Shown here piece after piece: positions 18,466 through 28,124 of a stretch of DNA of 29,590 nucleotides. Numbering within the stretch: the stretch's first letter is position 1; every line of letters starts with the position of its first letter. The notes below the pieces were generated by a model, which did no database searches, was not told the DNA's origin, and worked only from the letters and a program-made list of their open reading frames with translations. This DNA comes from Neisseriales bacterium (GTDB taxonomy: Bacteria; Pseudomonadota; Gammaproteobacteria; Burkholderiales; UBA11063), in assembly GCA_008017145.1 (NCBI GenBank), contig SSGY01000059.1, forward strand, positions 1 through 29,590, given 5' to 3'. The position numbers and the translations under genes are program-made.

Positions 18466-20236
18466 TAGTATCGACTACCTTTATTAACATTGCATCAATT
18501 AATTCATTCTCAGGTAAAGCGGGGGAAGAATTATAAATTGGTTGATTAAATTCTAGTTTAGGATATACTCTACAATCGTTATCAATTACATATTCCAGCA
18601 AACAGTTCTTTGCTTGCCTAAAACCAATAAAATCATTCTCATTAAATTCGCGGTTATTAGTTTGATCAACTTTGAAATAACTCAATCCATAAGCTTTGGC
18701 TAATGACTCAAAATCAGGCACCAAATATCCGCCTTGCGCGGTAGTTCCTACCATATTATTATTGAAATACAACTCTTGAAACTGAGTTATCATACCCAAT
18801 GTTTTATTATTAATCACAATAACTTTGATTGGCAAATCGTACTGTTTTATTAGCATTAGACTTTGCAATGCCATGTGCGCGCCACCATCTCCATTTATAG
18901 AATAGATAGTAGCATCATTCTTCTTAGCAAACGCTACGCCAAGTGAAATCGGGAGCGCGCTACCCATCGCGCCAAATCCACCAGAAGTATAAAATCGCTG
19001 ATTTTGTGTTAGCTGCAGCATCTGCATCGCCCACATTTGATTCTGGCCAACATCGACACAATAAACATCTGTATCTTCTGAAATTATATTTAAATAATTC
19101 ATTAAATCATATGGAGCACTTTTTACTTGTGTCCTTATTATCTCTCGTATTTGGTTATAGTTATTTTTAAGCATAGCTAAATAATTATGCCATTCCGAAT
19201 TAAATAGCGGTTCAACTCTAGATATTAACCACTTCAGTGCATCGCTAATATCAATATTAATATTGCTCTTATCTAAGATTCGACTATGCTCAAGTTCATT
19301 ACGGTCAATATCAAGATGAATAATTTTACCTTCTTTGACAAAACCACTTACTACCCCACCAGTCTGTCTAACATCTAACCGAGCCCCAAGCACTAAAAGT
19401 AAGTCCGCATTAGCAATTGCCATATTAGCGCAGCGATTACCATACGATCCTATCGTCCCGACGTAGTGCTCCAGCTTTTCATTACATGCTGTTTTACCTA
19501 ATAAAGATGAAACAAAGGGAAGCTGTATTTTCTCAACAAATGAATTTAGTAGTTCAAATGCATTAGCGGTCGCAATACCACCACCAATAAGAAGTAATGG
19601 ACGTTTAGATTTCTTTATTTCATCTGCAACATTTTTGAGCTCAAGTTCTTGCGCAGCAAAATTAGTAGTTTTTTCTTGTGGTTTAATACCTGCTAACTGC
19701 TCACGAAGTAAAAACTCACGCTGGATATTCATCGGTAAATCTAATAATACCGGACCTTTTCTGCCACTATTAGCAATCTCAAAAGCTTTCGCTAGCTCCT
19801 TTGGTAGATCTTCAATTTTGTCGACTAATTTTGCATACTTAGTGATTGGTTTTACAACTTCAACAATATTGGTCTCCTGAAAGCCTAGTTGACGGATTGG
19901 TTTCTCATACTTATATTCGTAGGTATTGACCTGCCCCGTAATAAATATAACAGGTACTGAGTCAAAAAAAGCATCTGCAATACCAGTAATAAGGTTGGTT
20001 GCACCTGGTCCACTGGTTGCAATCGCAACGCCAAGATGGCAGTTATGTCGCGCATAACCAACTGCAGCAAAAGCAGCAGTTTGCTCATGGTAGACTTGAA
20101 CAAACTTCATCTTGGGATGATTGCTGATTGAATCTGCCAGATGCGTAACCATACCACCTTGATAACCGAATACAGTATCAACACCGTGTGCTGATAACCA
20201 CTCAACTATATAATCAGATGCTTTTATTTTTTCCAT
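18458..20236 (-). CDS. Thiamine-diphosphate-dependent enzyme of the acetolactate synthase type (YerE-like candidate)
   Basis: 592 residues with the three-domain layout of acetolactate synthase-like enzymes. The catalytic glutamate is E51 in YHEQTA. The central domain has a nucleotide-binding-like IGGGIATANA (217-226) and LLVLGARLD. The C-terminal TPP/metal site has GDG at 449-451 and NN at 476-477. In yersiniose synthesis YerE, a TPP flavoprotein of this family, adds a two-carbon acetyl unit from pyruvate to C4 of CDP-3,6-dideoxy-4-keto-glucose. The gene starts 8 nt after rfbH and overlaps the reductase gene, so a sugar role is much more likely than branched-chain amino acid synthesis. No ilvN-like small subunit is adjacent. 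Family firm; substrate inferred from context. Confidence 0.78.
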   Translation of the reverse strand: MEKIKASDYIVEWLSAHGVDTVFGYQGGMVTHLADSISNHPKMKFVQVYHEQTAAFAAVGYARHNCHLGVAIATSGPGATNLITGIADAFFDSVPVIFITGQVNTYEYKYEKPIRQLGFQETNIVEVVKPITKYAKLVDKIEDLPKELAKAFEIANSGRKGPVLLDLPMNIQREFLLREQLAGIKPQEKTTNFAAQELELKNVADEIKKSKRPLLLIGGGIATANAFELLNSFVEKIQLPFVSSLLGKTACNEKLEHYVGTIGSYGNRCANMAIANADLLLVLGARLDVRQTGGVVSGFVKEGKIIHLDIDRNELEHSRILDKSNINIDISDALKWLISRVEPLFNSEWHNYLAMLKNNYNQIREIIRTQVKSAPYDLMNYLNIISEDTDVYCVDVGQNQMWAMQMLQLTQNQRFYTSGGFGAMGSALPISLGVAFAKKNDATIYSINGDGGAHMALQSLMLIKQYDLPIKVIVINNKTLGMITQFQELYFNNNMVGTTAQGGYLVPDFESLAKAYGLSYFKVDQTNNREFNENDFIGFRQAKNCLLEYVIDNDCRVYPKLEFNQPIYNSSPALPENELIDAMLIKVVDTND

Positions 20237-20244
20237 TTGGTTAC

Positions 20245-21555
20245 CTAGAACCCTACACCACAGAACTGTCCAATAATCTCTGCTGTATAATCTAGCATTT
20301 CTTCAGTTAGTCCAGGATAAATACCTACCCAGAAAGTTTGATTCATAATTCGGTCAGAATTTGTCAATTCACCAATAGTTCGAAAATTACGCCCCTGCAT
20401 ATATGGTTGCTTAGTTACGTTGCCAGCAAAAAGCAGACGAGTACCTACTTTATTGTCATCCAAGTAAGTTAATAATTCACCGCGACTAAATCCTGCGGTT
20501 TCTTTAATCGTAATCGGAAAGCCAAACCATGATGGTTCTGAATTAGGTGTTGCTTCTGGAAGTATTAGAAACTCACTGCACTCCTGCAGTTTAGCTTTAA
20601 GGTAATTGAAATTATCTTTACGTTTCTGAACAAAATCATCCAACCGCGCTAATTGTGCCAGTCCGCATGCTGCTTGCATATCTGTGATCTTTAGATTATA
20701 ACCCAAATGTGAATAAGTGTATTTATGGTCATAACCTGCTGGTAATTGACCAAGCTGTTGGCAATAGCGTTTACCACAGGTATTGTCGCAACCAGGTTGA
20801 CAATAACAATCACGCCCCCAATCTCGAAAAGATTCAGCGATTGTTTTCAATTGGTCGTTATTAGTAAATACTGCGCCACCTTCACCCATCGTAATATGAT
20901 GTGCAGGATAAAAGCTAACTGTAGCAATATCACCAAATGTGCCAACTAATTTACCATCATAGCGTGAACCAAGTGCATCGCAGCAATCTTCAATTAGCCA
21001 CAGCTTATGAGTATCGCAGAATGCTCTGATAGCTCTCAAATCATATGGATTACCCAAGGTATGTGCAATAAACACTGCTTTTGTTTTTGGGCTAAGCGCT
21101 TGTTCAAGTTTCGTTACATCAATATTATACGTTGGAATATCGACATCTAAAAATACAGGAATCGCACCAAATTGAATGATTGGATTAATAGTAGTAGGAA
21201 ATCCTGCTGCAACCGAGATAACTTCGTCACCGGCTTTAACTGCTCTATCACCTAACTTTGGAGAAGTTAGTGCACTAAATGCAACTAGATTAGCTGATGA
21301 ACCTGAGTTAACTGTAATCAGGTGTTTGACTCCGAGATATGCAGCTAGCTCTTTTTCAAATTTATCATTGAAGCGACCAGTAGTAAGCCATCCATCAAGA
21401 GAAGCTTCAACCATGTATTGCAACTCTAATTCACCTATTACTTTACCTGCAGGTGGAATTACGGTTTGCCCTGGAATAAAATCTTTAGTTTTATATTTTT
21501 CCTCTGCATATTGACTAACCAATGCTGAGATTTTACTTTGGATTTGTTCTAACAT
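20245..21555 (-). CDS. rfbH: CDP-4-keto-6-deoxy-D-glucose 3-dehydrase (E1)
   Basis: 436 residues, an unusual member of the DegT/DnrJ aminotransferase fold using PMP and an iron-sulfur cluster to remove the C3 hydroxyl of CDP-4-keto-6-deoxyglucose. The PLP lysine is replaced by histidine in [13 protein letters not shown] (H220), a hallmark of RfbH/AscC/DdhC, and the cofactor aspartate is in IEDCCDALG (D190). Cysteines at 250, 252, 256, 260 and 265 ([18 protein letters not shown]) supply the cluster-binding motif. The enzyme needs an NADH-dependent iron-sulfur flavoprotein (DdhD/AscD/E3), not encoded in this window. The ATG overlaps the end of rfbG by 7 nt. Confidence 0.93.
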   Translation of the reverse strand: MLEQIQSKISALVSQYAEEKYKTKDFIPGQTVIPPAGKVIGELELQYMVEASLDGWLTTGRFNDKFEKELAAYLGVKHLITVNSGSSANLVAFSALTSPKLGDRAVKAGDEVISVAAGFPTTINPIIQFGAIPVFLDVDIPTYNIDVTKLEQALSPKTKAVFIAHTLGNPYDLRAIRAFCDTHKLWLIEDCCDALGSRYDGKLVGTFGDIATVSFYPAHHITMGEGGAVFTNNDQLKTIAESFRDWGRDCYCQPGCDNTCGKRYCQQLGQLPAGYDHKYTYSHLGYNLKITDMQAACGLAQLARLDDFVQKRKDNFNYLKAKLQECSEFLILPEATPNSEPSWFGFPITIKETAGFSRGELLTYLDDNKVGTRLLFAGNVTKQPYMQGRNFRTIGELTNSDRIMNQTFWVGIYPGLTEEMLDYTAEIIGQFCGVGF

Positions 21556-22622
21556 ACTAATTCTTTCATATATTCATCAATCTGTTGTCGGGTTAATTCT
21601 AGCATATTATTTTGACTGAAATATGCTTTATACCATAGGGTTAATTTATTTAAAGTAGTTTCACTATTCCATACCGGATGCCATCCCAAAATCATGCGCG
21701 CTTTGGAACAATCTAAGCGTAATAAATTAGCTTCGTGTGGATGCTCGTTGTTATCTTTTGTCCAAGCTGCTCCATTGCCCCAAATATCACACATTTGGGC
21801 AACTATTTGCTCTACTGTTTTGGTATCACTATCTAACGGTCCAAAATTCCAACCACCACTATATTCTTGCCCTTCACTATAGAGTTTCTCTGCCAAAGCT
21901 AAATAACCAGATAAAGGTTCTAAAACATGTTGCCATGGACGAACTGCATTCGGGTAGCGAATGAATACTTCTTGATTGTTGCTAAAACTCCGAATAATAT
22001 CCGGAATCAGCCGATCGTCAGCCCAATCACCACCACCAATTACATTTCCAGCTCTGGCACTAGCTATCACCGTTTTATTTTTTGGGTCTGCAAAATAAGA
22101 ATTAGTGAACGCTGAGGTCACTAGCTCAGAACAGCCCTTGCTATTACTATAAGGATCATGCCCCCCCATCGGCTCATTCTCACGGTATGCCCATAACCAC
22201 TCTTTATTCTCATAGCACTTATCAGTAGTCACATTAACCACAACTTTGGCTATACCAGTTTCGCGTACTGCATCAAGTAAATTTACAGTTCCCATCACAT
22301 TTACTTCATAAGTTTCTCGCGGATAACTATATGAATAACGCACCAAGGGCTGCGCCGCCATATGAATAACTATTTCTGCATTGCTATCAATAACGAATTG
22401 TTTGAGTGTCACATAATCACGGATATCCGCATAACAAACATTGATGCATAACCTCTCTAGTTGCATATCCTCCCACATTGATGGATCGGTCGGAGGGGTT
22501 AACGCATAGCCACAAACTTGAGCACCCAGAGCATGTAGCCAAACTGTTAACCAACTTCCTTTAAAACCAGTACAGCCAGTTACCAATACTCTTTTACCAT
22601 ACCAGAACGATTGATTTATCAT
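21549..22622 (-). CDS. rfbG: CDP-glucose 4,6-dehydratase
   Basis: 357 residues from the ATG at 22622: [20 protein letters not shown], matching the family N-terminus. It converts CDP-D-glucose to CDP-4-keto-6-deoxy-D-glucose with bound NAD. The Rossmann motif TGCTGFKG is at 15-22, catalytic T133-D134-K135, and Y158-x-x-x-K162. [19 protein letters not shown] and [13 protein letters not shown] are characteristic. The start is set by an ATGA overlap with the rfbF stop and GGAAG 8 nt upstream; an ATG at 22637 would add five residues. Confidence 0.95.
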   Translation of the reverse strand: MINQSFWYGKRVLVTGCTGFKGSWLTVWLHALGAQVCGYALTPPTDPSMWEDMQLERLCINVCYADIRDYVTLKQFVIDSNAEIVIHMAAQPLVRYSYSYPRETYEVNVMGTVNLLDAVRETGIAKVVVNVTTDKCYENKEWLWAYRENEPMGGHDPYSNSKGCSELVTSAFTNSYFADPKNKTVIASARAGNVIGGGDWADDRLIPDIIRSFSNNQEVFIRYPNAVRPWQHVLEPLSGYLALAEKLYSEGQEYSGGWNFGPLDSDTKTVEQIVAQMCDIWGNGAAWTKDNNEHPHEANLLRLDCSKARMILGWHPVWNSETTLNKLTLWYKAYFSQNNMLELTRQQIDEYMKELVC

Positions 22623-23392
22623 TTCCATGACTTCCATGGTGCTTGGTTATTTTGCCATAGTTCTTCTAAATAATGTTTATCACGCAAGGTGTCCATCGGT
22701 TGCCAAAAACCCTCATGATTAAACGCCATTAATTCACCTTCTTTGGCTAGTTGCTCCAATGGTCTTTGCTCCCAAACGCATTTATCACCATCAATTAAAT
22801 CAATCACCTTAGGCGATAACACAAAAAAACCACCGTTAATCAAAGCTCCATCGCCTTTGGGCTTTTCTTTAAAGCTTTTGATCTCTCCATTTTGAATATC
22901 TAACGCACCAAAGCGTCCTGGAGGTGTCACTGCAGTTAATGTTGCAAGCTTACCATGCTTTTGATGAAATTCAATCAGTTGCCCTATGTCTATATCACTT
23001 ACCCCATCACCATAAGTAAAGCAAAAAGCTTCTTCATCTTTTATATATTCTTTTACTCGTGCCAAACGACCACCTGTCATTGAATCATCACCAGTGTCAA
23101 CTAGAGTTACTTTCCATGGCTCCGCATGTTGATTATGAACCGTCATTTGGTTATTTTGCATATCAAACGTAACATCTGACATGTGTAAGAAATAGTTAGC
23201 AAAATACTCTTTAATCAGGTAACCCTTATAACCTAAACAAATGATAAACTCATTCACTCCATGGTGTGAATAGAGCTTCATTATATGCCACAAAATTGGC
23301 TTCCCACCAATCTCTACCATCGGCTTAGGGCGTACGGAAGTTTCTTCCGAAAGCCTCGTGCCCAAGCCTCCGGCTAACAATACACATTTCAT
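22619..23392 (-). CDS. rfbF: Glucose-1-phosphate cytidylyltransferase
   Basis: 257 residues from the ATG at 23392, the same length as Salmonella RfbF as I recall it. It makes CDP-glucose from CTP and glucose-1-phosphate. The N-terminal nucleotide-binding signature is [13 protein letters not shown], followed by [19 protein letters not shown], typical of the cytidylyltransferase subgroup rather than Rml[10 protein letters not shown] is the metal-binding region. AGGA lies 7 nt before this ATG; a longer frame to 23461 adds 23 residues unlike the family. This is the first gene of the CDP-sugar operon. Confidence 0.95.
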   Translation of the reverse strand: MKCVLLAGGLGTRLSEETSVRPKPMVEIGGKPILWHIMKLYSHHGVNEFIICLGYKGYLIKEYFANYFLHMSDVTFDMQNNQMTVHNQHAEPWKVTLVDTGDDSMTGGRLARVKEYIKDEEAFCFTYGDGVSDIDIGQLIEFHQKHGKLATLTAVTPPGRFGALDIQNGEIKSFKEKPKGDGALINGGFFVLSPKVIDLIDGDKCVWEQRPLEQLAKEGELMAFNHEGFWQPMDTLRDKHYLEELWQNNQAPWKSWK

Positions 23393-23618
23393 TATATATC
23401 CTTTTCTGCTTAGCCTGCTAACACATTCAAACTGCGTTATATTAAGATTAGCTTTTATCAAACATAAATTTGGATAAAAACATTACAATTGACTTCTCAA
23501 AAAAAACAGCGATTTTAGAGCATAATACTAACACAAATCATTAAATCCATAATAACATTTTATTTGGAAGCAGTCATCATAAAATATATTTTATTCTTTC
23601 ATTATTAATAAATTTTAT
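23393..23618 (-). promoter_or_regulatory. AT-rich leader/promoter region of the CDP-sugar operon
   Basis: A 226-nt very AT-rich gap separates the GT2 gene from rfbF. On the minus strand a near-consensus -10 TATAAC is at 23441-23436, 44 nt before the rfbF ATG, but no good -35 is visible. A run of eight T follows GCTG in the middle (23499-23506) with only a weak stem upstream. No GC-rich terminator, JUMPstart/ops element or coding frame was recognised. Confidence 0.3.
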
Positions 23619-24617
23619 CTACGCAATTTGGCTTGGTGCTTTGACTACCACCTGAAGTAATAGCATAAATCTATAAATAAGATGAGTAACAACTCGCTGT
23701 GCGAATGACTTTTTTTTACCTAATAAATTTAATTCAAGGTGATCCAAGCAAGCAACAAAAATTCGATTAATTAAACTGGGTTGTTTAGTCAGTAAAAATT
23801 TTCTAAAAGCACGATTCCAACGACATAACCCAGCCTTCACTACCCGATTTTGGCTAGCATTTACAGCCCAACGATAACCACACAAGTAATGATTGATGAA
23901 TACCGCATGAGGAAAGTTGTAAAGATACATAGCGTTAAACACATAATCCGAAATAGGGGCATAACAGGGATTAAAACCACCAATTTTCCGTGCTAGCTCT
24001 CGTTTGTATAACTGTGTGTGTGGCGCCGTATAACAACCATATAAATACATATGATAGTTTACAGCACATTTATCTCCAATATTTTTTCGTGATACATTAT
24101 AGCGTCGTTGCTGCTTTGGCGATATAGCGATATTTTGACTATTCGAAAATATCTGGTAACGACATTCAATTCTTGTAAGTGAGTTATCCATCTCCAGCTC
24201 ATGAGTCAGAGAACTCAAATAATTATCGAATAATAAATCATCATCACCAAGAATTGTCATCCACTCACCGAGAGCTAACTCAATGCAACGATTCCAGTTC
24301 CCAAAAACACCGATATTCTTAGTGTTTATGTAATAGCGAATACGAGGATCATTAAGCTCATTAAGATAAGAAACTATCTCTGTTGCGTACAACTCATCAT
24401 CGTCATTGTCAACAATAAGTATCTCAAAATTATTAAATTCTCGTTGCTGCAAGACACTCATAATTGCTTCTTTGAGTAGTTGCGCTCTGCGAAAGGTTGG
24501 AATACAAATGCTGACCAGTGGTGTATCGCTGAGCTCATTACCCCATTTCAATTGTGAAGCAATTTTTTCATTTATTACGAAATTATTTTGATATTCAAAA
24601 AAATTATATTCTTTCAT
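23619..24617 (-). CDS. Glycosyltransferase family 2 protein
   Basis: 332 residues with a GT-A fold in the N-terminal two thirds. VSICIPTFRRAQLLKEAI (35-52) is the nucleotide-binding strand and helix, FEILIVDNDDD (64-74) follows, and GDDD at 124-127 is the DXD-type metal site. The C-terminus is hydrophobic and basic, perhaps membrane-associated. It probably adds one sugar to the lipid-linked repeat unit; donor and linkage cannot be told. It follows the GT11 gene by 81 nt, with a possible promoter between. Confidence 0.85.
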   Translation of the reverse strand: MKEYNFFEYQNNFVINEKIASQLKWGNELSDTPLVSICIPTFRRAQLLKEAIMSVLQQREFNNFEILIVDNDDDELYATEIVSYLNELNDPRIRYYINTKNIGVFGNWNRCIELALGEWMTILGDDDLLFDNYLSSLTHELEMDNSLTRIECRYQIFSNSQNIAISPKQQRRYNVSRKNIGDKCAVNYHMYLYGCYTAPHTQLYKRELARKIGGFNPCYAPISDYVFNAMYLYNFPHAVFINHYLCGYRWAVNASQNRVVKAGLCRWNRAFRKFLLTKQPSLINRIFVACLDHLELNLLGKKKSFAQRVVTHLIYRFMLLLQVVVKAPSQIA

Positions 24618-24658
24618 TTAAAGTTAACTTTCAAATTTTATTTCAAATAGCTAGGGAA

Positions 24659-24664
24659 ATTATA
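24659..24664 (-). promoter_or_regulatory. Candidate -10 before the GT2 gene
   Basis: TATAAT on the minus strand (CTAAGTATAATTTCC) in the short gap after the GT11 gene, about 41 nt before the GT2 ATG. No convincing -35, so weakly supported. Confidence 0.3.
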
Positions 24665-24698
24665 CTTAGCAATTCGCCAGCATCATATATTTTAGCAG

Positions 24699-25541
24699 TT
24701 AAATTTTCACCCAACTCTCTGGATACAGATCACTTTCATCATAAATGTTGCCATTAAAGAATTTTCTAGGTACTATAACCAACTTCCCTGGATTAGTATT
24801 TAACCATCCAGCCCACCAACTAAAACTACTATTTGCCAAAATATTATGCTTACATAAACTCATTAACTGCAAATCACAGTAACCACTCTCAGCATTATTA
24901 ATATCAACATAAACGACATTATGTAGCTGCAAGTTCTCACGACACCATAGTAAATCATTTGAGAACACAAAAAAAACAGGATTTTCTATACTTCGTGTAA
25001 TCTCTAATAGAGCTCTATTATAGTAATCAATATCACATATCCCATCATATAAAGAGTGTCCTATATAGTCTCCACGTCTAACGTGTATTGATATTGAATT
25101 ACATTCTGCTATCCTTATAGCAACACCCTTGTTCCTTTCAGATAATGGAGGAAAAGAGAAATCTTTTCTTATTACATCAATCACATCAGCAAAATATCGC
25201 TGGGATTGCCAATATCCATCAATAAAAGAATCTTTGCTATAGTTCATATATGATGGATTAAAATTATAGTGCTTCTGGATGACTACGTTATTTTTACACC
25301 CTATTTTTCTTTTTATTCGGTTGAAGAGTGAATGAAGTTTTTGCACCTCATATTCTGTCGCATAATTAGGTGCTATGCCAAATACTTTATCCAACTCATA
25401 ACCATTATGTAGCGTATAATTCTTAAATCCACCTGTATAAAATTTTACATTATAACCTAAAAACTCTAATTCGCGATAAAATGCGTACTGCGTCATCTGA
25501 TTACCCAGACCACCAATACAATTAATAATTAAAGTTGTCAT
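24699..25541 (-). CDS. Glycosyltransferase family 11 protein (alpha-1,2-fucosyltransferase-like)
   Basis: 280 residues. The N-terminus INCIGGLGNQMTQYAFY and the motif SIHVRRGDY (H153, R155, R156, D158) are hallmarks of GT11; the motif region binds GDP-fucose in known members. NILANSSFSWWAGWLN near the C-terminus is also typical. Known GT11 enzymes are mostly alpha-1,2-L-fucosyltransferases working on O-antigen or host-like glycans. No GDP-fucose synthesis genes (gmd, fcl) are in the window, so the donor must come from elsewhere or differ. The ATG overlaps the flippase stop (ATGA). Confidence 0.85.
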   Translation of the reverse strand: MTTLIINCIGGLGNQMTQYAFYRELEFLGYNVKFYTGGFKNYTLHNGYELDKVFGIAPNYATEYEVQKLHSLFNRIKRKIGCKNNVVIQKHYNFNPSYMNYSKDSFIDGYWQSQRYFADVIDVIRKDFSFPPLSERNKGVAIRIAECNSISIHVRRGDYIGHSLYDGICDIDYYNRALLEITRSIENPVFFVFSNDLLWCRENLQLHNVVYVDINNAESGYCDLQLMSLCKHNILANSSFSWWAGWLNTNPGKLVIVPRKFFNGNIYDESDLYPESWVKI

Positions 25542-27043
25542 TTTAATACCTTTACTAGATTCTTTGTTTCAATCGCAATTCTACGCCCTAGAATAATAAA
25601 ACTCATCGACATATAAAATAGGAATACCATAACCCAAAGTGATACTTTGTATGCCCCTAAAGGAAGCGCATTAATGAAAAATACAAATACCCCAGAAGGA
25701 AAAACCACAAGAACTAAATGCTTTACCACATAGAGATAATCAAATTTGAATAGATTAGGTATTAATTTATTTAATTTTATAGGAACTAATATAAATAGCA
25801 TCAGAACATGCGCAATCAATGTAGCTATTACGACACCTGCAACACCTATTTTAGTTACTAAATAAACGGACAAGCATAAATTAATCACCGCATCACATAG
25901 AGTCAAAAGGTATATCTCTTTAGAGTAGTTTAATGACATCAATACAGAATAAGGTACAACGCTTGAGCATAAAAAGTAATAGTATAGCCCCATGGCAAAA
26001 CAAGAAAGATAGCCAATAAAAACTCTATCATTATGTGTCCACAAAAGCACAAAATCTTTATACACGCCAAACATAACTAGGAATACTACTCCGCCAATTA
26101 TTGGGAATAATTTTATCATCATATTAAATAATTTAGCTAGTTCTTCCTGTCTGCCCTCTTTCATTAGCTTAGGATACAGTGGGTTAATTACATTCATTAA
26201 CTGACTAATAATCATAAATAGAATCGTAAAGAATTTAAACATTACTGCATACTCTGCAGTTTCACCAAGTCCAAGATAATGACTGATAACTAAACTATCC
26301 GTATTCCAGACAAGTAAAGTTCCAATACTATTTAAAAAAAAGTAGAAGCTGCTCTCAATCAAGTGACGATAGCTTACTACTTGGTCTTCTGCAACTAAAG
26401 ATTGTGCTAAAGATGTGCTCTTCCAAACTTGCAAAAAAATCATAACAGAAAAAATAAGTGGTACTAAAGAGACAACTCCACTAATAAAAGCGTACTGGAC
26501 AATAGTTAATTTAAAATAAATAACCGTCAACAAGCATATAAAATTTAATACAACAGAAAAAACATCTATTATTTTAGCAACATAAGCATGATTAATAAAG
26601 ATTAGTAACTGAGAAAAAAGGCTGAAAGGTAATCGTGCAATAAAGAAGATTATACTTATACTAATGAATAATTTAGCAGTTGGTGTAATACTAGCACTTA
26701 TATTTGAAATAAAATGCACCCAATTAGGGAATAGTAAATGCACTATAAACAAAGATATTATCATCAAAAAGCTAAAAACAAATAACAACGTTAGTGCTTT
26801 TAAAATTACTCGTTTTTGCTCTAACTGACTATTTAACTTGGCAAAAATTGTTGCCGCTGCCCAAGGAATACCAAAATTAAACAAAGCTAAATATGCGAGC
26901 GTGTCACCAGTAATAGAAAATAATCCGAATAAGTCCTTACCAAAGTAATTTAAAGACAATGGCAAGGTAACAAACCCGAGTAAGGAAGTAATTATTACGC
27001 TACCATAGCTATACGTAATATTTTTTATGCTTTTATTTCTCAT
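25538..27043 (-). CDS. wzx: Wzx-type polysaccharide flippase (MATE/MOP superfamily)
   Basis: 501 residues with 12-14 hydrophobic segments and few long polar loops, typical of the polysaccharide transport family. The N-terminus NITYSYGSVIITSLLGFVTL and the TDSLVISHYLGLGETAEYAV segment (around 248-267) resemble Wzx proteins, which move undecaprenyl-linked repeat units to the periplasmic face. It overlaps the GT10 gene by 11 nt and the GT11 gene by 4 nt, so the three are translated from one message. The gene is visibly more AT-rich than the ribosomal genes, as is usual for Wzx. No Wzy polymerase is evident in the window. Confidence 0.85.
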   Translation of the reverse strand: MRNKSIKNITYSYGSVIITSLLGFVTLPLSLNYFGKDLFGLFSITGDTLAYLALFNFGIPWAAATIFAKLNSQLEQKRVILKALTLLFVFSFLMIISLFIVHLLFPNWVHFISNISASITPTAKLFISISIIFFIARLPFSLFSQLLIFINHAYVAKIIDVFSVVLNFICLLTVIYFKLTIVQYAFISGVVSLVPLIFSVMIFLQVWKSTSLAQSLVAEDQVVSYRHLIESSFYFFLNSIGTLLVWNTDSLVISHYLGLGETAEYAVMFKFFTILFMIISQLMNVINPLYPKLMKEGRQEELAKLFNMMIKLFPIIGGVVFLVMFGVYKDFVLLWTHNDRVFIGYLSCFAMGLYYYFLCSSVVPYSVLMSLNYSKEIYLLTLCDAVINLCLSVYLVTKIGVAGVVIATLIAHVLMLFILVPIKLNKLIPNLFKFDYLYVVKHLVLVVFPSGVFVFFINALPLGAYKVSLWVMVFLFYMSMSFIILGRRIAIETKNLVKVLK

Positions 27044-28052
27044 TCACTACTTCATTAATTACGATTTCTGTAAATTTTAGCGCAGAAAATTGCTCTACTT
27101 GAGGACTGTTCAAAAATGATTCTATATTTTTCAAATAAATCAAATAATCCTCGTCCGACATTGTGCTGATATGGTCATACAACTCATCATATGTAGGAAA
27201 TCTTCGCTTGTCAATAAAACAGTTCTGAGGTATATAATCTGTAATATCTTCAGGACCCCAATAAATTGGAACACAGCCAGCAAAAAAGCAATGAAATATT
27301 TTTTCTGTAATATATCCCGAAATGTCCCGAGCGTTTTCATAGCAGATAGCAAACTTGTACTTTGCTATAACAGGAATTTTGGCATCAAGCTCACCTTTAT
27401 AAGATGAATAAGGTTTCTTGAATAATAATGACAGAATTTTTTTGCCAAAAGGAGCATGATAATAAATTTTCTTCGCTATCCAACTACGTGGAAGATAATT
27501 ATCCCATCCTCTACCATATAAGTCAAAATCTTTTGGGTGATGTGTTTCAAACCAACGAATAGCTTCAATTCGCTTGGAATATAATTCAAGCGGATGCACA
27601 ACATCTTTATTCCCCGCAACTAATGTACATAATTTGTTTTTACCGGACAAATCAAAATTTATTCTTCTGATAATTTCATGAGAGTAGCACATTTTTATAT
27701 ATTTGTCACCATTAACTAGTGCATCACTCCAGGTAAAAATTTTATCAAAATATCTGTGTTTGTCCAGATCATAAGTTTTAGGTGAAATGACAGAGCTCTC
27801 CCATAAAAACAGAAAGTTTCTTTGCTTGTTAGTTTTCTTTGGTAATGGCTCTATAGTATCATAATAAAATACAATCTCAGCATCTTCAATTTTATTGATA
27901 TCATAGGTAGCTAAATCATAACCATTTTCCAATAATTTCTCTTTTAATAATCGCTGATGATGAAGGTAATTATCAAAATCAATTGGAGGTAGAGCACTAA
28001 AAATATTATTTCTAAGAAGATGATTCGCTACTATAATAGCGATTTTTTTCAT
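27033..28052 (-). CDS. Glycosyltransferase family 10 protein (alpha-1,3/1,4-fucosyltransferase-like)
   Basis: 339 residues with the GT10 signature at about 231-267: KYKFAICYENARDISGYITE followed by KIFHCFFAGCVPIYWG, containing the conserved Y/F-E-N, GYITEK and VPIYWG elements that bind GDP-fucose. The N-terminal half is the variable acceptor-binding domain; LFLWESSVI (81-89) corresponds to the family's W-E-S region. Bacterial members include the Helicobacter pylori Lewis-antigen enzymes. No C-terminal heptad repeat or basic tail is seen. With the GT11 protein two genes away, a doubly fucosylated surface glycan is possible; donor identity is inferred from family. Confidence 0.87.
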   Translation of the reverse strand: MKKIAIIVANHLLRNNIFSALPPIDFDNYLHHQRLLKEKLLENGYDLATYDINKIEDAEIVFYYDTIEPLPKKTNKQRNFLFLWESSVISPKTYDLDKHRYFDKIFTWSDALVNGDKYIKMCYSHEIIRRINFDLSGKNKLCTLVAGNKDVVHPLELYSKRIEAIRWFETHHPKDFDLYGRGWDNYLPRSWIAKKIYYHAPFGKKILSLLFKKPYSSYKGELDAKIPVIAKYKFAICYENARDISGYITEKIFHCFFAGCVPIYWGPEDITDYIPQNCFIDKRRFPTYDELYDHISTMSDEDYLIYLKNIESFLNSPQVEQFSALKFTEIVINEVVNEK

Positions 28053-28124
28053 ATTAACTCATCCAATTCTGCATATTTATGATTAAAAAATCGTGCTAAA
28101 TAATCAGGTCGAAGAAAGTAAGCT

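Noticed and set aside
18458..20236. Reading the TPP enzyme as catabolic or biosynthetic acetolactate synthase (ilvB/alsS)
   Set aside because: Fold and motifs fit, but it is locked between rfbH and an SDR sugar gene and no small regulatory subunit gene is adjacent. A YerE-type role explains the context better, so ilvB was not used.
23393..23461. Longer rfbF start adding 23 residues
   Set aside because: The extension does not resemble the family, while a good AGGA precedes the ATG at 23392, which gives the standard 257-residue protein.
23499..23520. T-run of eight after GCTG as a terminator for the GT2 gene
   Set aside because: The preceding bases form only a weak, mismatched, AT-rich stem, and it lies about 100 nt after the stop codon.
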